Shown here: positions 32,345 through 43,809 of the stretch, piece by piece
How positions within the stretch are numbered: position 1 is the first letter of the stretch
Layout of the letters: the number at the start of each line of letters is the position of its first letter
NCBI RefSeq assembly: GCF_947179515.1
Contig: NC_067483.1
Coordinates: forward strand, 86,386,335-86,450,334
Reading direction: 5' to 3'
Origin: Apodemus sylvaticus
Lineage: Eukaryota; Chordata; Mammalia; Rodentia; Muridae
Length of the DNA: 64,000 bases
The notes under the pieces: model-generated
Told to the model about the DNA's origin: nothing
The model's database searches: none
The model's input: the letters and a program-made list of their open reading frames with translations, nothing else
Translations under genes and position numbers: made by a program

Positions 32345-33266
32345 TGAACAGAGGGCCAAGAGCCCCCTTAAACGTGCTCCCTGTCTCACCAAATGTACTG
32401 GTTTTCTCTTCCCTCTGCCAAGCCTGCTACTCCTGCCCCCCACCCCTGCCCACTAACACCATGACCCAAAGCAGGAAAACTGCCCCACAAACTGGACGGA
32501 TTCCCTGGCAGACAGGATGGCGTTCCAGTTCACCTTAGTAGCTTTCTGGCTAACACTCCTAATGGTGACAGGATGGTCCTTTGCCTGTCCTTTGACAGTT
32601 TCAGATCTTGCGGTGCCATTTTAAGATGTGAAATGTCTGAGGATGTCTGTAAATGTTTTTAAAGGGCCAACCATGATAACAAATTACACACTGATTGTAA
32701 GTTATTAAATCCTGGAGAAAACATTGGAATTTCTCCCTAGTTTTCTGCTCTGTTCTTCCTTACTATACAGTCAACAAAGGCTGCTCTGTGGTAGAGTGTG
32801 TAATCACAGAAGCCCCGGGGATCCGAACACCCACACACTGTACCACTATGACATCACGTTCTATGGAAGAGCTTGTGAGTGGAGTTTGAACATTTATTTT
32901 CTAGGATTTTTTTTTAAATAAATGTTTATTTGAATCTGCTCAAATTTGTGAAACTTTGTGTTCTGTTTCAGTTCTGAGGGAAGGTTAGGGACAATGCTTA
33001 TTCTTGGAAAATGATGTAAAATGTTGAAGTCTGTTAAAAATGCAGTGAGTGGTAGGAGACAGTATTAGAAGGATTCCCTAAGAAGTAAGTAGGATGGTGA
33101 GATTGTGGGGCTGGCAGACAGAAGAGCAAGCCTGGTGTCTACCCAATGGGTCTAACAGGAAATCCTCCCCAATCAGCAGTGGACAATAGCTGGAATCAAT
33201 AGCTGGTATACAGTATGGACAACCTGCTATGATGCTGAGTGAAAGAAACAGGCAAATGGGAGTTTG
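32345..33266. other. Unassigned stretch
   Basis: No gene or clear repeat. Bases 32900-32960 are T- and A-rich with 'aataaatgtttatttgaatc'. Confidence 0.4.
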
Positions 33267-33271
33267 CATTG

Positions 33272-33638
33272 TGTGCTGGCTCATTTTATGTTAACCTGAC
33301 AGAAGCTAGAGTCATCTGAGAGAAGGGAATCTCAGCTAAGAAAACGTGTCCTTGGGAATTAGGCAAGCCTATAGGGCATTTTCTTAATTAGTGATTGATG
33401 GAAGAGGGCCCAGCCCACTGTGGGTGGTGCCATCCCTGGGCTGGAGGTCCTGGGTCCTTGAAGAGGCTGAGAAAGCCAAGGGGAGCAAGCCAGTAAACAG
33501 CACCTTCCATGGCCTCTGCATCAGCTCCTGCCTCCGGGTTCCTGCACTGACTTCCTGTCCTGACTTCCCAGGATGATGATCCTCCCATGTTGTTTTGATC
33601 ATGGTGTCGCATCACAGCAACAGTAACCCTAAGTGACA
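33272..33638 (+). mobile_element. Solo LTR, ERVL-MaLR type, with 5-bp target duplication
   Basis: The element starts TGTGCTGGCTCATTTTATG and ends CCCTAAGTGACA. It is flanked by exact CATTG direct repeats (33267-33271 and 33639-33643). The middle reads 'gtgggtggtgccatccctgg', 'ggagcaagccagtaaacagc' and 'ccatggcctctgcatcagct', as in the copies at 39372 and 58417. The usual AATAAA box is not evident here, because the segment before the 3' end is diverged. Confidence 0.85.
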
Positions 33639-33644
33639 CATTGT

Positions 33645-34180
33645 ATGATTACATCACATGAAGTTCCTAGGAAAAGCTACACACCAATGCAGCTGTCTAG
33701 AGTTAGATCAGGCAGCAGGTACTGACTATAAACAAACCACTAGTACAGATCTAGGGTACACAACACAGTGATTTAACACCTGTACACAATGTGATGAAGA
33801 AATAAAAAGAACATGTCTATATCCTCCAGCACTTAGCATCTATATATCAGGAGCTGTCGAAGTCTTCTGGCTACCTTGGAAAAGATCACATGTGTTATGG
33901 ACCATACGTAGTGTACCTGAAGTCTAATACTTCAGGAACCAAGAACTAATGACTCCTTTCTTAGTGTGTATTGATACTCACTTTCCTAACCTATCTCTCC
34001 TCCCTACCTTTCTACCCTCTGATGAGCACCAGTCTGCCATCTTCTTCTATGGGACGAGCTTTCTATAGCAACAGTTTGATCCCAAGCAGCGCAAGTGGTT
34101 CTAGAATATTAACCCAGCCCAGTGTAACTTGCTCCCTGCTGCAGAACTGGGTCCGGAACAGTTCTCCCTCCTACCCAGCA
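33645..34180. other. Unassigned stretch
   Basis: AT-rich, no recognised gene. 'tgaagaaataaaaagaaca' near 33795 is a weak A-rich motif. Confidence 0.4.
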
Positions 34181-34183
34181 GTG

Positions 34184-34307
34184 TCATAGTCTATAAGAGG
34201 GAGCTAGCACACAGTGCATGAGCCTACAGTACAGAAGTCACCAGCCATTTCATATTCTATAGGAGGGAGCCATCAGACAGTGCGTGGGGCCTACAGCATG
34301 GAAGTCC
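34184..34307. repeat. Two-copy 66-bp tandem duplication
   Basis: 'tcatagtctataagagggag' at 34184 recurs as 'tcatattctataggagggag' at 34250. Both copies contain a cag(t/a)gtgc-like segment and end near 'gaagtc'. The copies differ at several positions, so the duplication is not recent. Confidence 0.75.
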
Positions 34308-34407
34308 AGGTCCACCTTCTCTCTCTTTTTGTATTTTAATAGACTCTGTGTATTTTTTGAGCACTTTTTGTTTTGCTTTGTTATTTTTTTTGTCTTATTA
34401 GATTGTC

Positions 34408-34453
34408 TACTATCTATCTACCTATGTACCTATGTATCTATCTATCTATCTAT
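34408..34453. repeat. (TATC)n microsatellite, imperfect
   Basis: TATC/TACC/TATG units with a pure run of four to five TATC at the right end. Confidence 0.9.
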
Positions 34454-34477
34454 TTTTCTTTTCTGAGAGACAGAACA

Positions 34478-34566
34478 TGAAGCTGGGTGGGAAGGATTGA
34501 GGAAGAGCTGGGGGAGGGGAAAGTATATGATCAAAATATATTGTATAAAAAGTAATAAAAATAAAC
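34478..34566 (+). mobile_element. Old LINE-1 3' terminal fragment
   Basis: 'gaagctgggtgggaaggatt', 'gaggaagagctgggggaggg' and 'tcaaaatatattgtataaaa' is the familiar tail of old rodent L1 3' UTRs. It is very short, with no ORF2 part attached. Confidence 0.65.
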
Positions 34567-34764
34567 TAATTAATTTTATACAATTAGATCATTTCCCACT
34601 TTCCTTTCTCCAACTCCTCTCATGCCCCTCATCTTCCTCTCAAATCAATGATCTTTTTCTTTGATGTTTATTATTACATATATATTATGCACACACACAC
34701 ATACCCAGCTGAGCTCATGTTTGTTGTTTATATATCTATTTGATGACTTCACCTAGTTTTGAAA

Positions 34765-35540
34765 AAAATGGGCTGAGGATCTAAAAAAAGAATTCTTAGT
34801 TAGATAAATAAAAAAAATATGGCTAAGAAATATCTCAGAAAGTATAAATCAGCCTCAGCAACCAGGGAAATACAAATTAAAATCTTTGAGGTTTCATCTC
34901 ACCCCAGTCGGATGGCTAAAATCAAGAAAACAACTGAGAACCAGTGCTGGTGAGGATACACAGATGGGACACCGCTGATGGCTGCTGGTGGGGCTGCACG
35001 CGGGTGCAGCCAGTCTAGAAATCAGGCTGATGGAGTCCTCAAGATTACAATAAGCCTACCACATGACTAGCCTAGCACACGCCCAAGGGGCTCGACATCC
35101 TACTCCACAGACACTGGCTCAGCCATGCTCACAGCTGCTCTAATCACCACAGCCAGGAACCAGAAACAACCTGCATGTCTTACAGCGGATGACCGGGGAG
35201 TGAAACTGTGCATGTACACGAGTCAGCTGAGGAGAGAACTGAAGTCAGGGATGTTCTGGCGCATGGCTGGACCTAGCAAAGACTATACTGAGAGAGATGT
35301 GAGGCAGGCTAGACCAGGAAAGACGGGCACTCTATGTTCTCTCTGTGGTTTCCATTTCCAAATCTTCAGATACAAGGGCAAAGCCTGGGCGAACTACAAA
35401 AGCCAGGTGGAAAGGGACCTGATTGCGGGGCCTTGAGAGGGAACAGCAGGGTAAGGTGATATGAAATGAGAAATGGAAGCTGGGAAGGGCTTAATCTGTG
35501 GAGGAGGGAGAAGGGTTGAATGACAGCAAAGCAGCAGCTT
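34765..35540 (+). mobile_element. LINE-1, 5'-truncated, old (ORF2 3' part and 3' UTR)
   Basis: Landmarks in order are 'gggaaatacaaattaaaatc', 'tttcatctcaccccagtcgg', 'gtctagaaatcaggctgatg', 'gctctaatcaccacagccag', then a 3' UTR reaching 'gagggagaagggttgaatga'. Strong divergence and many stops. The plus-strand frame of 103 codons at 35125-35436 lies inside it and is not a gene. Confidence 0.8.
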
Positions 35541-35639
35541 ATTGATGACACCTGAAGGGGTCGTATTGTTTCATATTCACCATGCTCTGCTACCCATGAG
35601 CACCATTGTTTAAAAGGCAGCTGCTTTTATCTATATTTC

Positions 35640-35735
35640 AAACTTTAAGTAGCTGTGCAACACAATTTCCCAGAGTCTGAGATCGCACATGTAACACGTA
35701 GCTGGGATGGAATTCAAACCACCAGTCCCAACTTC
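35640..35735 (+). repeat. MIR SINE fragment
   Basis: 'taagtagctgtgcaacacaa' then 'agctgggatggaattcaaac' and 'caccagtcc' follow the 3' half of MIR. Confidence 0.5.
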
Positions 35736-36267
35736 AAAATATGCATATAATATCCCAATTTTGCATGAAAGTGGGTTCTTTTAAAAATGTAACATTTCTC
35801 TATGTGATTAAAAAACCTAGCCTTCTGCATCAAAAACAAGTAGTTTCAAAAGAGTTAAAAGGAATGTGCTTATTAAAGATCTCCCTGGAGTTCCACAGTA
35901 TCTATAAAAGGAAATACATCTTTCTAATACTTGAGTCTTCAGAACTTTTTTTTCCCCTCGTTTGCTAATGAACTCTCCTCTGACAGAGAAGAGGGTCAGG
36001 GAGATGCAGCATGCTAACTTCTGCCCTTCCCTAGAACCCAATATGCATGTCTCCCTTTAGACCACAACATTGTACACACAGTTCATATGCCTCATTATAT
36101 AACCAAGTCCCTACTTGGCGGTAAAAATCACTCTAGATCCTTCTGTGGTTCTGAAGAAGTCTTTACAGTCATGAGTGATTTTCCTTCATACTTTCAACTT
36201 GCAGGATTTTAACAGTTTTCTACAATGCAGCAGACACCACTAATGTTCTGATGTATTAATATATTTG

Positions 36268-36293
36268 CTTATTTATTTATTTATTTATTTGTG

Positions 36294-36324
<31 letters not shown>
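36268..36324. repeat. (TTTA)n then (GT)n compound microsatellite
   Basis: Five TTTA-type units, a short spacer with GCAT, then about 14 GT units. Confidence 0.95.
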
Positions 36325-36327
<3 letters not shown>

Positions 36328-36508
36328 GCATGCTCCAGGCTAGCTGGCCTAGGAGCTTCTGCTTTCCTGTCCTTGGTTCCTGCCTCACCAACAGAGCGCC
36401 GGAATTACTCATGGACACCACCGCACTTGGCTTTCTCGTGGGCATCAGGGGTCAGCCTGGTGTCATTAGGCTTTTGCCTTCAATCGCTGAGACATCCCCT
36501 CAGCCAGC
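36325..36508 (-). repeat. B4-type SINE (antisense)
   Basis: 'catgctccaggctagctggc', 'accaccgcacttggctttct' and 'cgctgagacatcccctcagc' in the plus strand read as a reversed B4A-like element whose head is at 36508. The GT tract to the left is its tail. Confidence 0.7.
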
Positions 36509-36689
36509 AAGCAGTATGGCCTTTAAAGGGCAGAAGAAAAGAAAGGCAATATGGAAGAGTGGATGTTCCTGTAAAGGGTCCCCACTATTGGAAGCCATGT
36601 GTGCTTTGCCATTGTCGAGAGGGAAATGGCTCAAAAAATTAAACATTTCACAGAAGAAGCAAACAATCAAGTTTATTTCATTTTGTTAA

Positions 36690-36992
36690 TTTTGAGTGTG
36701 TGTTGTGGTGGTGGTCATATGTGTGTGTGTGTGCATGTGTCTCCATGCACATGAACATTTATGCTGAAGCATGGAGCTGAGGTGTAGGGTATCTTCCTTG
36801 GCTGCTGGAAGGCAGGGACTCTCGATGAATGGAGAACTCACTGATTTGGCTACTGGTGACTGCCTTCTCTGTCTTCAGAGTGCTGGGATTAGAAGGGGTT
36901 TCCATGACTGCCCAGATATGTTCTAGGGATCCAAATTCCAGTCTTCATCCTCAGGTTGGAAGTGCCTTATCTACTAGGCCCATCTCCTTTGT
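36690..36992 (-). repeat. B4 SINE (antisense), near full length
   Basis: GT tail at 36711-36732, then 'gcatggagctgaggtgtagg', 'gagaactcactgatttggct', 'cagagtgctgggattagaag' and 'ccttatctactaggcccatc'. The ID-like head is at the right end. It lies about 180 bp from another B4 in the same orientation. Confidence 0.75.
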
Positions 36993-37094
36993 CCAAAGAC
37001 TGAGTAAAATTTGATGGTTCTGAGAAACCCTGGCAATGTTTGCCTTCTTTCCCTCAAGTATAATGCATGGACGGCTTGCTATCTGGTATTTACT

Positions 37095-37196
37095 TATTTA
37101 CTTCGTTCCTTATTTGGTGGTGCTGGGAACTGAACTCCGGTCCTTGTGAGCACCAGACAAGGGCTCTACACTGACTTGCCCTCCCAGCCCCATCTT
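37095..37196 (-). repeat. ID-like / B4 head fragment (antisense)
   Basis: 'gtgctgggaactgaactccg', 'gtccttgtgagcaccagaca' and 'gccctcccagcccc' form the reversed ID-like module found at the head of B4. It is too diverged to be a recent rat ID element. Confidence 0.6.
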
Positions 37197-37199
37197 AAA

Positions 37200-38065
37200 G
37201 ATTGAAAGCAGGGACTGTGACTGGCCACATAGACAAAATTAGTAATCATTCAGGATACTCATAATCAAAATTGGACCTGATAAGTTAGCTCCATTACAGA
37301 ACTCTCAGTTAGCTATTAAAATATCCACCAATACATAAAAACAGATTTTGAACATTTAAAGAAAAATTTATAAGTAAAAATTAGTACCAGACAGAGGGGC
37401 TGCTAATGCCTGAGTCCAGGATGTCTCCCTAGCTACAGCTTTGCTGAGTACAATGGGATATGAATTAACTCAGGCTTGCCTGAGTACCGGGAAAGACCCC
37501 TCACCCTCTGAATCCTGGAGCAGAAATGCAAGTCTACATGAAGCCAGAATCTTCACAGCTGAGTGCTGTGTGGGAGTGGCTTCTACAGCAGCCCTACCAT
37601 CTTCTAGCCCCATCCTCTCCTCGACTAACCAGGATCTTTACTCTAGGCACAGACTGTAGGGAAATGACAAGGCAGAGAGAGGCGGGAAGTGGGAAGGCTG
37701 GGAGGCTGGGTGTGTCAGCCTGAAAACGGATACAAACCCTGAGACAAAAAATATGACAAGACAAGGCTTAGACCTAAAGAACTTTGGCAGAAGTGCATTC
37801 TGGGTGTTTGCTTTTCGATATACTCCTGTTTTGTGTATCAGAGAGGCGTGGCAACGGAAGACTCCATTTCAGCCAATGAGTTCCTAACAGGCAAGAATAC
37901 GTGTGATCACAAGAACGAGCTAGAACGAGCTCTACACCGAGCACACCCACCCTCTGTCCACTTACAGACCTGATGGGGAAAGTCAAAGAGCACTGGGAAA
38001 GGGCAGTCATGGCTTATGATGTCACCAGCAATGCTGAGGTCTGAATCTTTTCCACTGGAACAGGT
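37200..38065. other. Unassigned stretch
   Basis: No gene or transposon recognised. A short direct duplication 'acgagctagaacgagct' lies near 37914-37930. Confidence 0.4.
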
Positions 38066-38069
38066 GCTA

Positions 38070-38421
38070 ACACAAGGATGCCCACTGCCACCACTCTGCT
38101 CAACTTAACTCAGTGCAGAGCTGCAGCCAGCGCAAGAAGACAGCACAAGAAGGGACACAATACACAAGAGAAGGGACACAAGCCTTTGATTATAGATTAT
38201 ATGATTGAAAGCAGACAGAAAGTACTAAGCAATTTTAAAAATCACAGACCAGCAACCCCGACTATAAAAGAGGCTGTGCTTAAAGACTGTAAGTTCAAGG
38301 CTTGCCTGGGATACAGACTAGCTCAAGGTCAAAATAAAACGAGCAAAGAGGGCTAGGGATGTAGTTTAGTGGTAGGGCTCTTATTTAGCACATGGGAGGC
38401 CTTGGATTTGATCTTTGGTTC

Positions 38422-38452
<31 letters not shown>

Positions 38453-38940
38453 ACAAAACAGAATGTTCCTGAAGCCAACTGAATTTAATAAAGCCAGAGG
38501 ATACAAATTCAATAAACACAAATTAATTACATATATTCTATCTATAACAAATACATGAAAAGTCCTAACCAAAGGACAGTTAAAATTACTTAAGTATAAG
38601 TATGTTTTTAAAATTCCAGGTATGGCATACATATGTTGAAGATGACATAAGGCAGGTTAAGTCAATCAATGCTCTAGATACAATGGAAAGCCACACTGAG
38701 CTCATACACTGATAGAGAAATGGACCAACTCCCCAAGATAATCCACCAGGCCAAACAATTCTTACCAGAACTCCAACAAGAGTTTCTGCAGATCCACAAA
38801 ATTCTAAAACTTGTGCAGAAAGGCAAAAGACCCAGAGTACACAATACAACCTTCAAGAGGAAGACCACAGGGAGCCCAACTATCTGATTATAGATTTCAG
38901 AAGAACAGTAACTGAGAACGAGGGAACAGGCCTGTGCTCT
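38070..38940 (+). mobile_element. LINE-1 ORF2 fragment interrupted by B4
   Basis: 'caaggatgcccactgccacc', then, after a SINE, 'gccagaggatacaaattcaa', 'tggaccaactccccaagata' and 'cttcaagaggaagaccacag' correspond to central L1 ORF2 (reverse transcriptase to 3' part). Interior segments are deleted. No open frame of significance. Confidence 0.65.
38268..38460 (+). repeat. B4 SINE nested in L1
   Basis: 'gtaagttcaaggcttgcctg' (B1-like) is followed by 'agggctagggatgtagttta' and 'gtggtagggctc' (ID-like), then an (AAAAC)n tail at 38423-38460. It sits inside L1 ORF2 sequence. Confidence 0.8.
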
Positions 38941-39371
38941 CTTTCAAGTCCTGGGTATGTTTATTCATGGCACTTTGATCCCAGGTTTCCTCTGACCCTT
39001 GGGAAACCCAGCGTGGTAGGGAGATGGGAGTCCCAGCATTTACAGCTAAACAATATGTGCTCCAATTACTCATGTCTGTTCAAGAAAGCACTCCCAAATG
39101 CACAGACATAAAACAATCCTACACTGACATATTTTCTATATCTGCATGTCAGAGTGAGCACAGCATGGTTAACTTGTCCTGGTTCTGACATCTGGAACCT
39201 CAGCGGGATGACCAGAGTACCTGGGAGTTTCAAACAGATAAAGGTAATTCTGTCACTCACACAAATGATTCTAACGTGCCCTAGCGTGCTTCCTCCTGGG
39301 AAGCCAAAAGGATAATACAGAGTATTTCCCAGGCATCCCTTATTCCTACCTGTGGTTGGATGATTCCTTGG

Positions 39372-39770
39372 TGTACGGGCTGGTTTTGAGTGTCAACCTG
39401 ACACAAGCTGGAGTTATCACAGAGAAAGGAGCTTCAGGTGAGGAAATGCCTCCATGAGATCCAACTATAAGGCATTTTCTCAATTAGTGATCAAGGGGCG
39501 GAGGGCCATTGTGGGTGGTGCCATCCCTGGGCTGGTATTCTTGGCTTCTATAAGAAAGCAAGCTGAGCAAGCCAGGGGAAGCAAGCCAGTAAGGAACATC
39601 CCTCCATGGCCTCTGCATCAGCTCCTGCTTCCTGTCCTGCTTGAGTTCCAGGCCTGATTTCCTTTGGTGATGAACAGCAGTGTGGAAGTGTAAGCTCAAT
39701 AAACCCTTTCTTTCCCAACTTGCATCTTGGTCATGATGTTTGTGCAGGAATAGAGACCCTGACTAAGACA
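39372..39770 (+). mobile_element. Solo LTR, ERVL-MaLR type
   Basis: It starts TGTACGGGCTGG and ends CTGACTAAGACA. The element shows 'tggagttatcacagagaaag', 'gggtggtgccatccctgggc', an AATAAA box in 'ctcaataaaccctttctttc' and a 3' end matching the copy at 58417-58814. These are the two most similar members in the window. No matching 5-bp flanks are visible (CTTGG and GTGCA). Confidence 0.85.
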
Positions 39771-39889
39771 GTGCATCTATCTCTTACAGAGCCTTCTAGA
39801 ACACTTGTATTTGATGACTGCATTTATTTAGGTTTATAGGAAGTTTCCCATTTCATTACAATCACTTATTACCAAGGCATTTACTAATG

Positions 39890-40041
39890 TGGGAGGGCCG
39901 TGGGTGCTGAGGCACATGTGTAAATGTCAGAGGACAACTTGTAGGCGTCAGTTCTCTCCTATCATGTGAGTTCTGGGGACTAAACTCCGGTCACTCGGCT
40001 TGGCGGCAGGTGCCTTTACCCACTAAGCCAATTTGCCAGCC
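39890..40041 (-). repeat. B3 SINE (antisense)
   Basis: 'atgtcagaggacaacttgta', 'ggcgtcagttctctcctatc', 'gcggcaggtgcctttaccca' and 'taagccaatttgccagcc' give a B3-type element in reverse. Confidence 0.85.
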
Positions 40042-40344
40042 AAAGCTTCTGTCTTAACAATTCTCGGAGACAATAGCGTGTTGCTACTTAAGCTTGAGAT
40101 TGACAGCTGAGAGCAAAACTCTGTAAAACTCAGCACTGTGTTGAAACTGGTGGCAATGCTGGGCCAGTGAAGGTAATGGGACCTTAAGAAGGTAAAGGGG
40201 GTTACACAAACTGGGCTTGGGCACCAGGGCCACAAGGCTAAGCTATCAGTCAGGCTTAAGTGTGTGCTTTTTGACTCTGAAGAAATTTCAAAGACACAAA
40301 TTTCACTGACCACTAGTTAAACGTGGGCGATTTATTATTACAGT

Positions 40345-40450
40345 TATACAGAGGTAGACCCTGAGATCCCAGGATGCTATGTGATCGGCTGGAAGTCTGC
40401 AAGTCTGAGAACTGAGATCAGAACCCAGCAGTTCTTCCTTCTATCCCATC
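40345..40450 (+). repeat. MIR SINE fragment (tentative)
   Basis: 'acagaggtagaccctgagat' and 'gagatcagaacccagcagtt' with 'cttccttctatcccatc' follow MIR in order but with weak similarity. Confidence 0.4.
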
Positions 40451-40454
40451 TCGG

Positions 40455-43440
40455 GACCTCACTAACCCCTCACCTACCCACCATTTTTGTCGTAGGCAGC
40501 TCTGTGCACTGGGTTAACATCTAACATTTCTGATCAGTTTCAATAGTCCCTAATATACCCCGAATCTGCTAAGCCCGGAAGTCCTCACAACCCAGCATTA
40601 CCCGACCACCAGGAGTCCACAGACAGAACCGAATTCATCACTCAACCGTGAGAAAAAGAAGCGTGTCTGAGAAACGTGACGCCAATGAGTCTGCCAGCGT
40701 GGTTGTTTCCCTCGGAAAACCCAGAATCTAGCATCTGAGCAATGGCAGAACCCTGGTACTGCCAGCTGTGCTTCTATCTGTAACACTATTTGCAGAAAAT
40801 ATTTATGACACTCTTCTATTTTCTCTGCACAAAATCAGAGAAAATTGAGAAATGCCACATTACATTGTCTTCAAAGATCCTGTCGTGGAGTAACTCGGCT
40901 TTCACACGCTATTCTCTAAAGACCCAACTGATCGCTAGCAGGCTGGTGGAGTAATAGAATTTGCTGGAAGAAGCGGGGAGGGGTGAAGGGAAGTGTGTTC
41001 ATTAGGGCGGCGTCTTCCCAAGGCTTATTGCGGTCTCATTGCCTTTCCAGATCACACCCCATCTCCTGGGCAGAGCCATGGCCTTGCTAGGGATATTTCA
41101 AGAATTTTACAGTTGGAAGAGTTTTTTTTGTTTTTTTGTTTTATTGTTGTTGTTGTTGTTGTTTAACCCTTGTGCAAATGACTGCCATTCTTGCTCTAAA
41201 TGGCTCCCTTCTGCTGGCAGGGAAAGACATTCTGTCTCCTCTCTAGAGTACTCTGTGGCTGCCGTTTGCATAGAGTTCCCATTTCTTTGTACTCCCATAA
41301 TTCCACAGTAGCATTGTTGCTTCCAGCCACTGTGTCAAGCCCCGCCCTGAGGCCAGGCCGGCTCCTATCAGCATTTCACAATGAGCCTCATTTGTCTTCT
41401 ACCCCCTTCGTCCCTTGCTTCCTGACAAGCTTTCTCTACCTGTTTGGGCTGGAGACTTTCACAGCGCCTTCCTTACCGCCTTCCCCGGGACGCCTTCCCT
41501 TGGCGAGTATCTCCCAGCTCCCTTTAGAGATGGCTGAGCTCATCAAGGCCTTGGAAAAGGTTCACTTGTTAGGTGAATGCCATTTCTCCACAGTTGGGTT
41601 TTCAAAATCCTGTGGGGGGCTTGAGAGGTTCTAACAGACATGGGGGAAAGCATCCAGCAGGCCGACAGAGCCTAACCCGCAGGGACCGTCAGGGAAGAGA
41701 GATTTTGTTGGGGACAGGTTGATAGACAAATCAAGATTAGATTGAAAATGAATTAGCACATTCTGGGCAGTGGGAACAGCAGGCACAAGATCCTGCTCCT
41801 CAATTGCTCTACAAAGTACTCAAGAAAAAGATTTAATAGGCCAATTTAGAGTGCCCTGAGCATGGAACACGGTTGTAGAAATAGCACTGTTATGCCTGCC
41901 GTGTGGATCACACATCGAGTTGGATGCCAGACTACTGAGTCAATGAATGGTGCTCACTGTGATCTGCCTGCTTTGGCGTTATTAGGTCCAGGTGAAGGGG
42001 GGGGGGAGAGTTGGAATCGGGTCCGGAAGATGACTGCGCAACCTCTGCCTTGCTCCAAGTAGGAGCCACACTGAGCATCCAGGGATGCGAGCACTTCCAG
42101 AAAACCCAGAGCCAACTACACAAACACACACGAGTTCCTAGCAGCGACCAAGCTAAGCTCAGAAGCAGGCAGAGCAGGGATTCCAGGCTTCCCCTGGGGT
42201 CGTGTGCATGCATGGTGCCAACTTTTGGTAAGATGGTTGGACATCTTCATGGATCACAAATTCTCTGAGAAAAAGCTCAGGGTCTAACCTGGAGCTCGAC
42301 CTGGACCGCAGCCTGCTTCATCTCATCAGCACGCCTGTTGGTCTCCACTGTGAATGAAATACAGCTCCTGCTCAACTCACTGTTTCTGGACACATTGTTT
42401 TCCAGGGAAAACAGAGGTGGTGATATAGATGTGGATCTCATTGTTGTTAGAAGGAGCTAAGAGAGGGGCTGCAGTGGGAGTCCTCACCCTGCCTGTGCAC
42501 ATTCAACATGCTGCACCGTGAGGAGGCCAAGTCTACACCAGATGTAGCCCCTCCCAGATACCCCAGAACACAGACACCTCCTCAGTCTGGCCACTTTCCT
42601 CCCTACCTCCAGCAGGTGCCTCTGCTAAACTGCTTCAGGCATTTGATGGGGATTGATGCCTGTTGGGGAAGAAAGGAAACTGGTATTTCACCTAGGAAGA
42701 GAGATCTGGCCAATGCAGGAATAGTCCTTCCAAGTCCCCCATTGGGTCCCAAAGTGCAGCTTGGAATGCTTGCTAATGCAGAGGGCTGGTTTATTTTGCG
42801 AACGCCAGGACACTGCAAAATAGCATACAGAAACGGCAGGAGTCCCAAAGTCAGGGCAGAGGGACACTGTGACTCTGTCGGCAACTGAGGTTTATATGTT
42901 CATTGTCTGTGTTTTTCTTGAGTGGGGCTGCGGAGCAGGGCTCTGCTGGGCGGATTATCATTTTTCTGAAGGTAATGAGTTTACCTATCTCTTAGAAAAG
43001 AAAGGGAGAGAGAGGTTGAGAGGAGGGGGAGGAGGGGAGACTTGTGTGAACTCCTGTGAGCATCGGGAGGTACCAGCTCTGCAGAAATTCAATTTATTCC
43101 TCTGCTCCTTTCTAGTCTCCCAGTCAGATGTTGGCTAGAGCCACTCATCCTGTGTTTTGGAAATCATTGGCAAATCCTCAGCAGAGACCCCGAGTGGCAA
43201 CTGACAGCCTCATCCTGCGGGCCTGTCCTCATCTTCCTTCCCCTGTGTGTGGTTATGTTTATGTCCCCCCAGAATGCCTGTCACTCTCCTTTCCTCCGAA
43301 CCAAGCCACTCCCTTCCAGTCAGCCCTCCCTTCCTCCCTAGAAGTTCTCACTGTCAGGCTCAGTGACACAGGACCACCTGATTAGACTGCTTCATAAAAA
43401 GTCTAATTATAGATGGGCGGAAGGGTAGGGAGAGAGAGGG
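40455..43440. other. Repeat-poor stretch, 3 kb
   Basis: Only a T/TTG-rich simple repeat at 41115-41163 interrupts it. No exon structure is evident. A 144-codon frame at 41200-41634 and a 126-codon frame at 42508-42888 have no recognisable domain, and I treat both as chance. Bases 40770-41080 contain AT-rich segments with retained CpG that could be tested for conservation. Confidence 0.45.
41115..41163. repeat. T-rich and (TTG)n simple repeat
   Basis: T8 and T7 runs separated by G, then seven TTG units. Confidence 0.9.
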
Positions 43441-43443
43441 AAG

Positions 43444-43445
<2 letters not shown>

Positions 43446-43506
<61 letters not shown>
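43446..43506. repeat. (GA)n microsatellite, 61 bp
   Basis: Thirty uninterrupted GA units after a purine-rich lead-in; the minus-strand Ser-Leu frame is an artefact. Confidence 0.97.
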
Positions 43507-43507
<1 letters not shown>

Positions 43508-43719
43508 CAGGTAGAGAGTGGGGAGGTGAGCGGAGACTCGTACCCACAGGCTGGATCATTGATACAGCTAAGATCATATCCCCGGACCTTCCAAGTGGTT
43601 TAGACATCCATCTGCTTCATTAAGAAGTAGTTGTTTGAGGCTTACAATCAGCCCAGCCTTGTTACAGGAATGGCACTACACATGGACTCCCCAGGAGGAT
43701 GGAAGTAAACATTACTGTG

Positions 43720-43800
43720 GACATTCTCATTTATAATAAGTGAGACAATTAAAATTCACAAAAGTTGATGAATTGACTCAAGTCACACAACACAACATAC
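43720..43800 (+). repeat. MIR SINE fragment
   Basis: 'cattctcatttataataagt', 'gagacaattaaaattcacaa' and 'gactcaagtcacacaacaca' match the MIR core region in order. Confidence 0.55.
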
Positions 43801-43809
43801 TGCAAAATA

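Noticed and set aside
35125..35436. 103-codon plus-strand frame
   Set aside because: It lies within degenerate L1 ORF2 and 3' UTR sequence.
41200..41634. 144-codon plus-strand frame
   Set aside because: No recognisable domain and no splice or promoter support.
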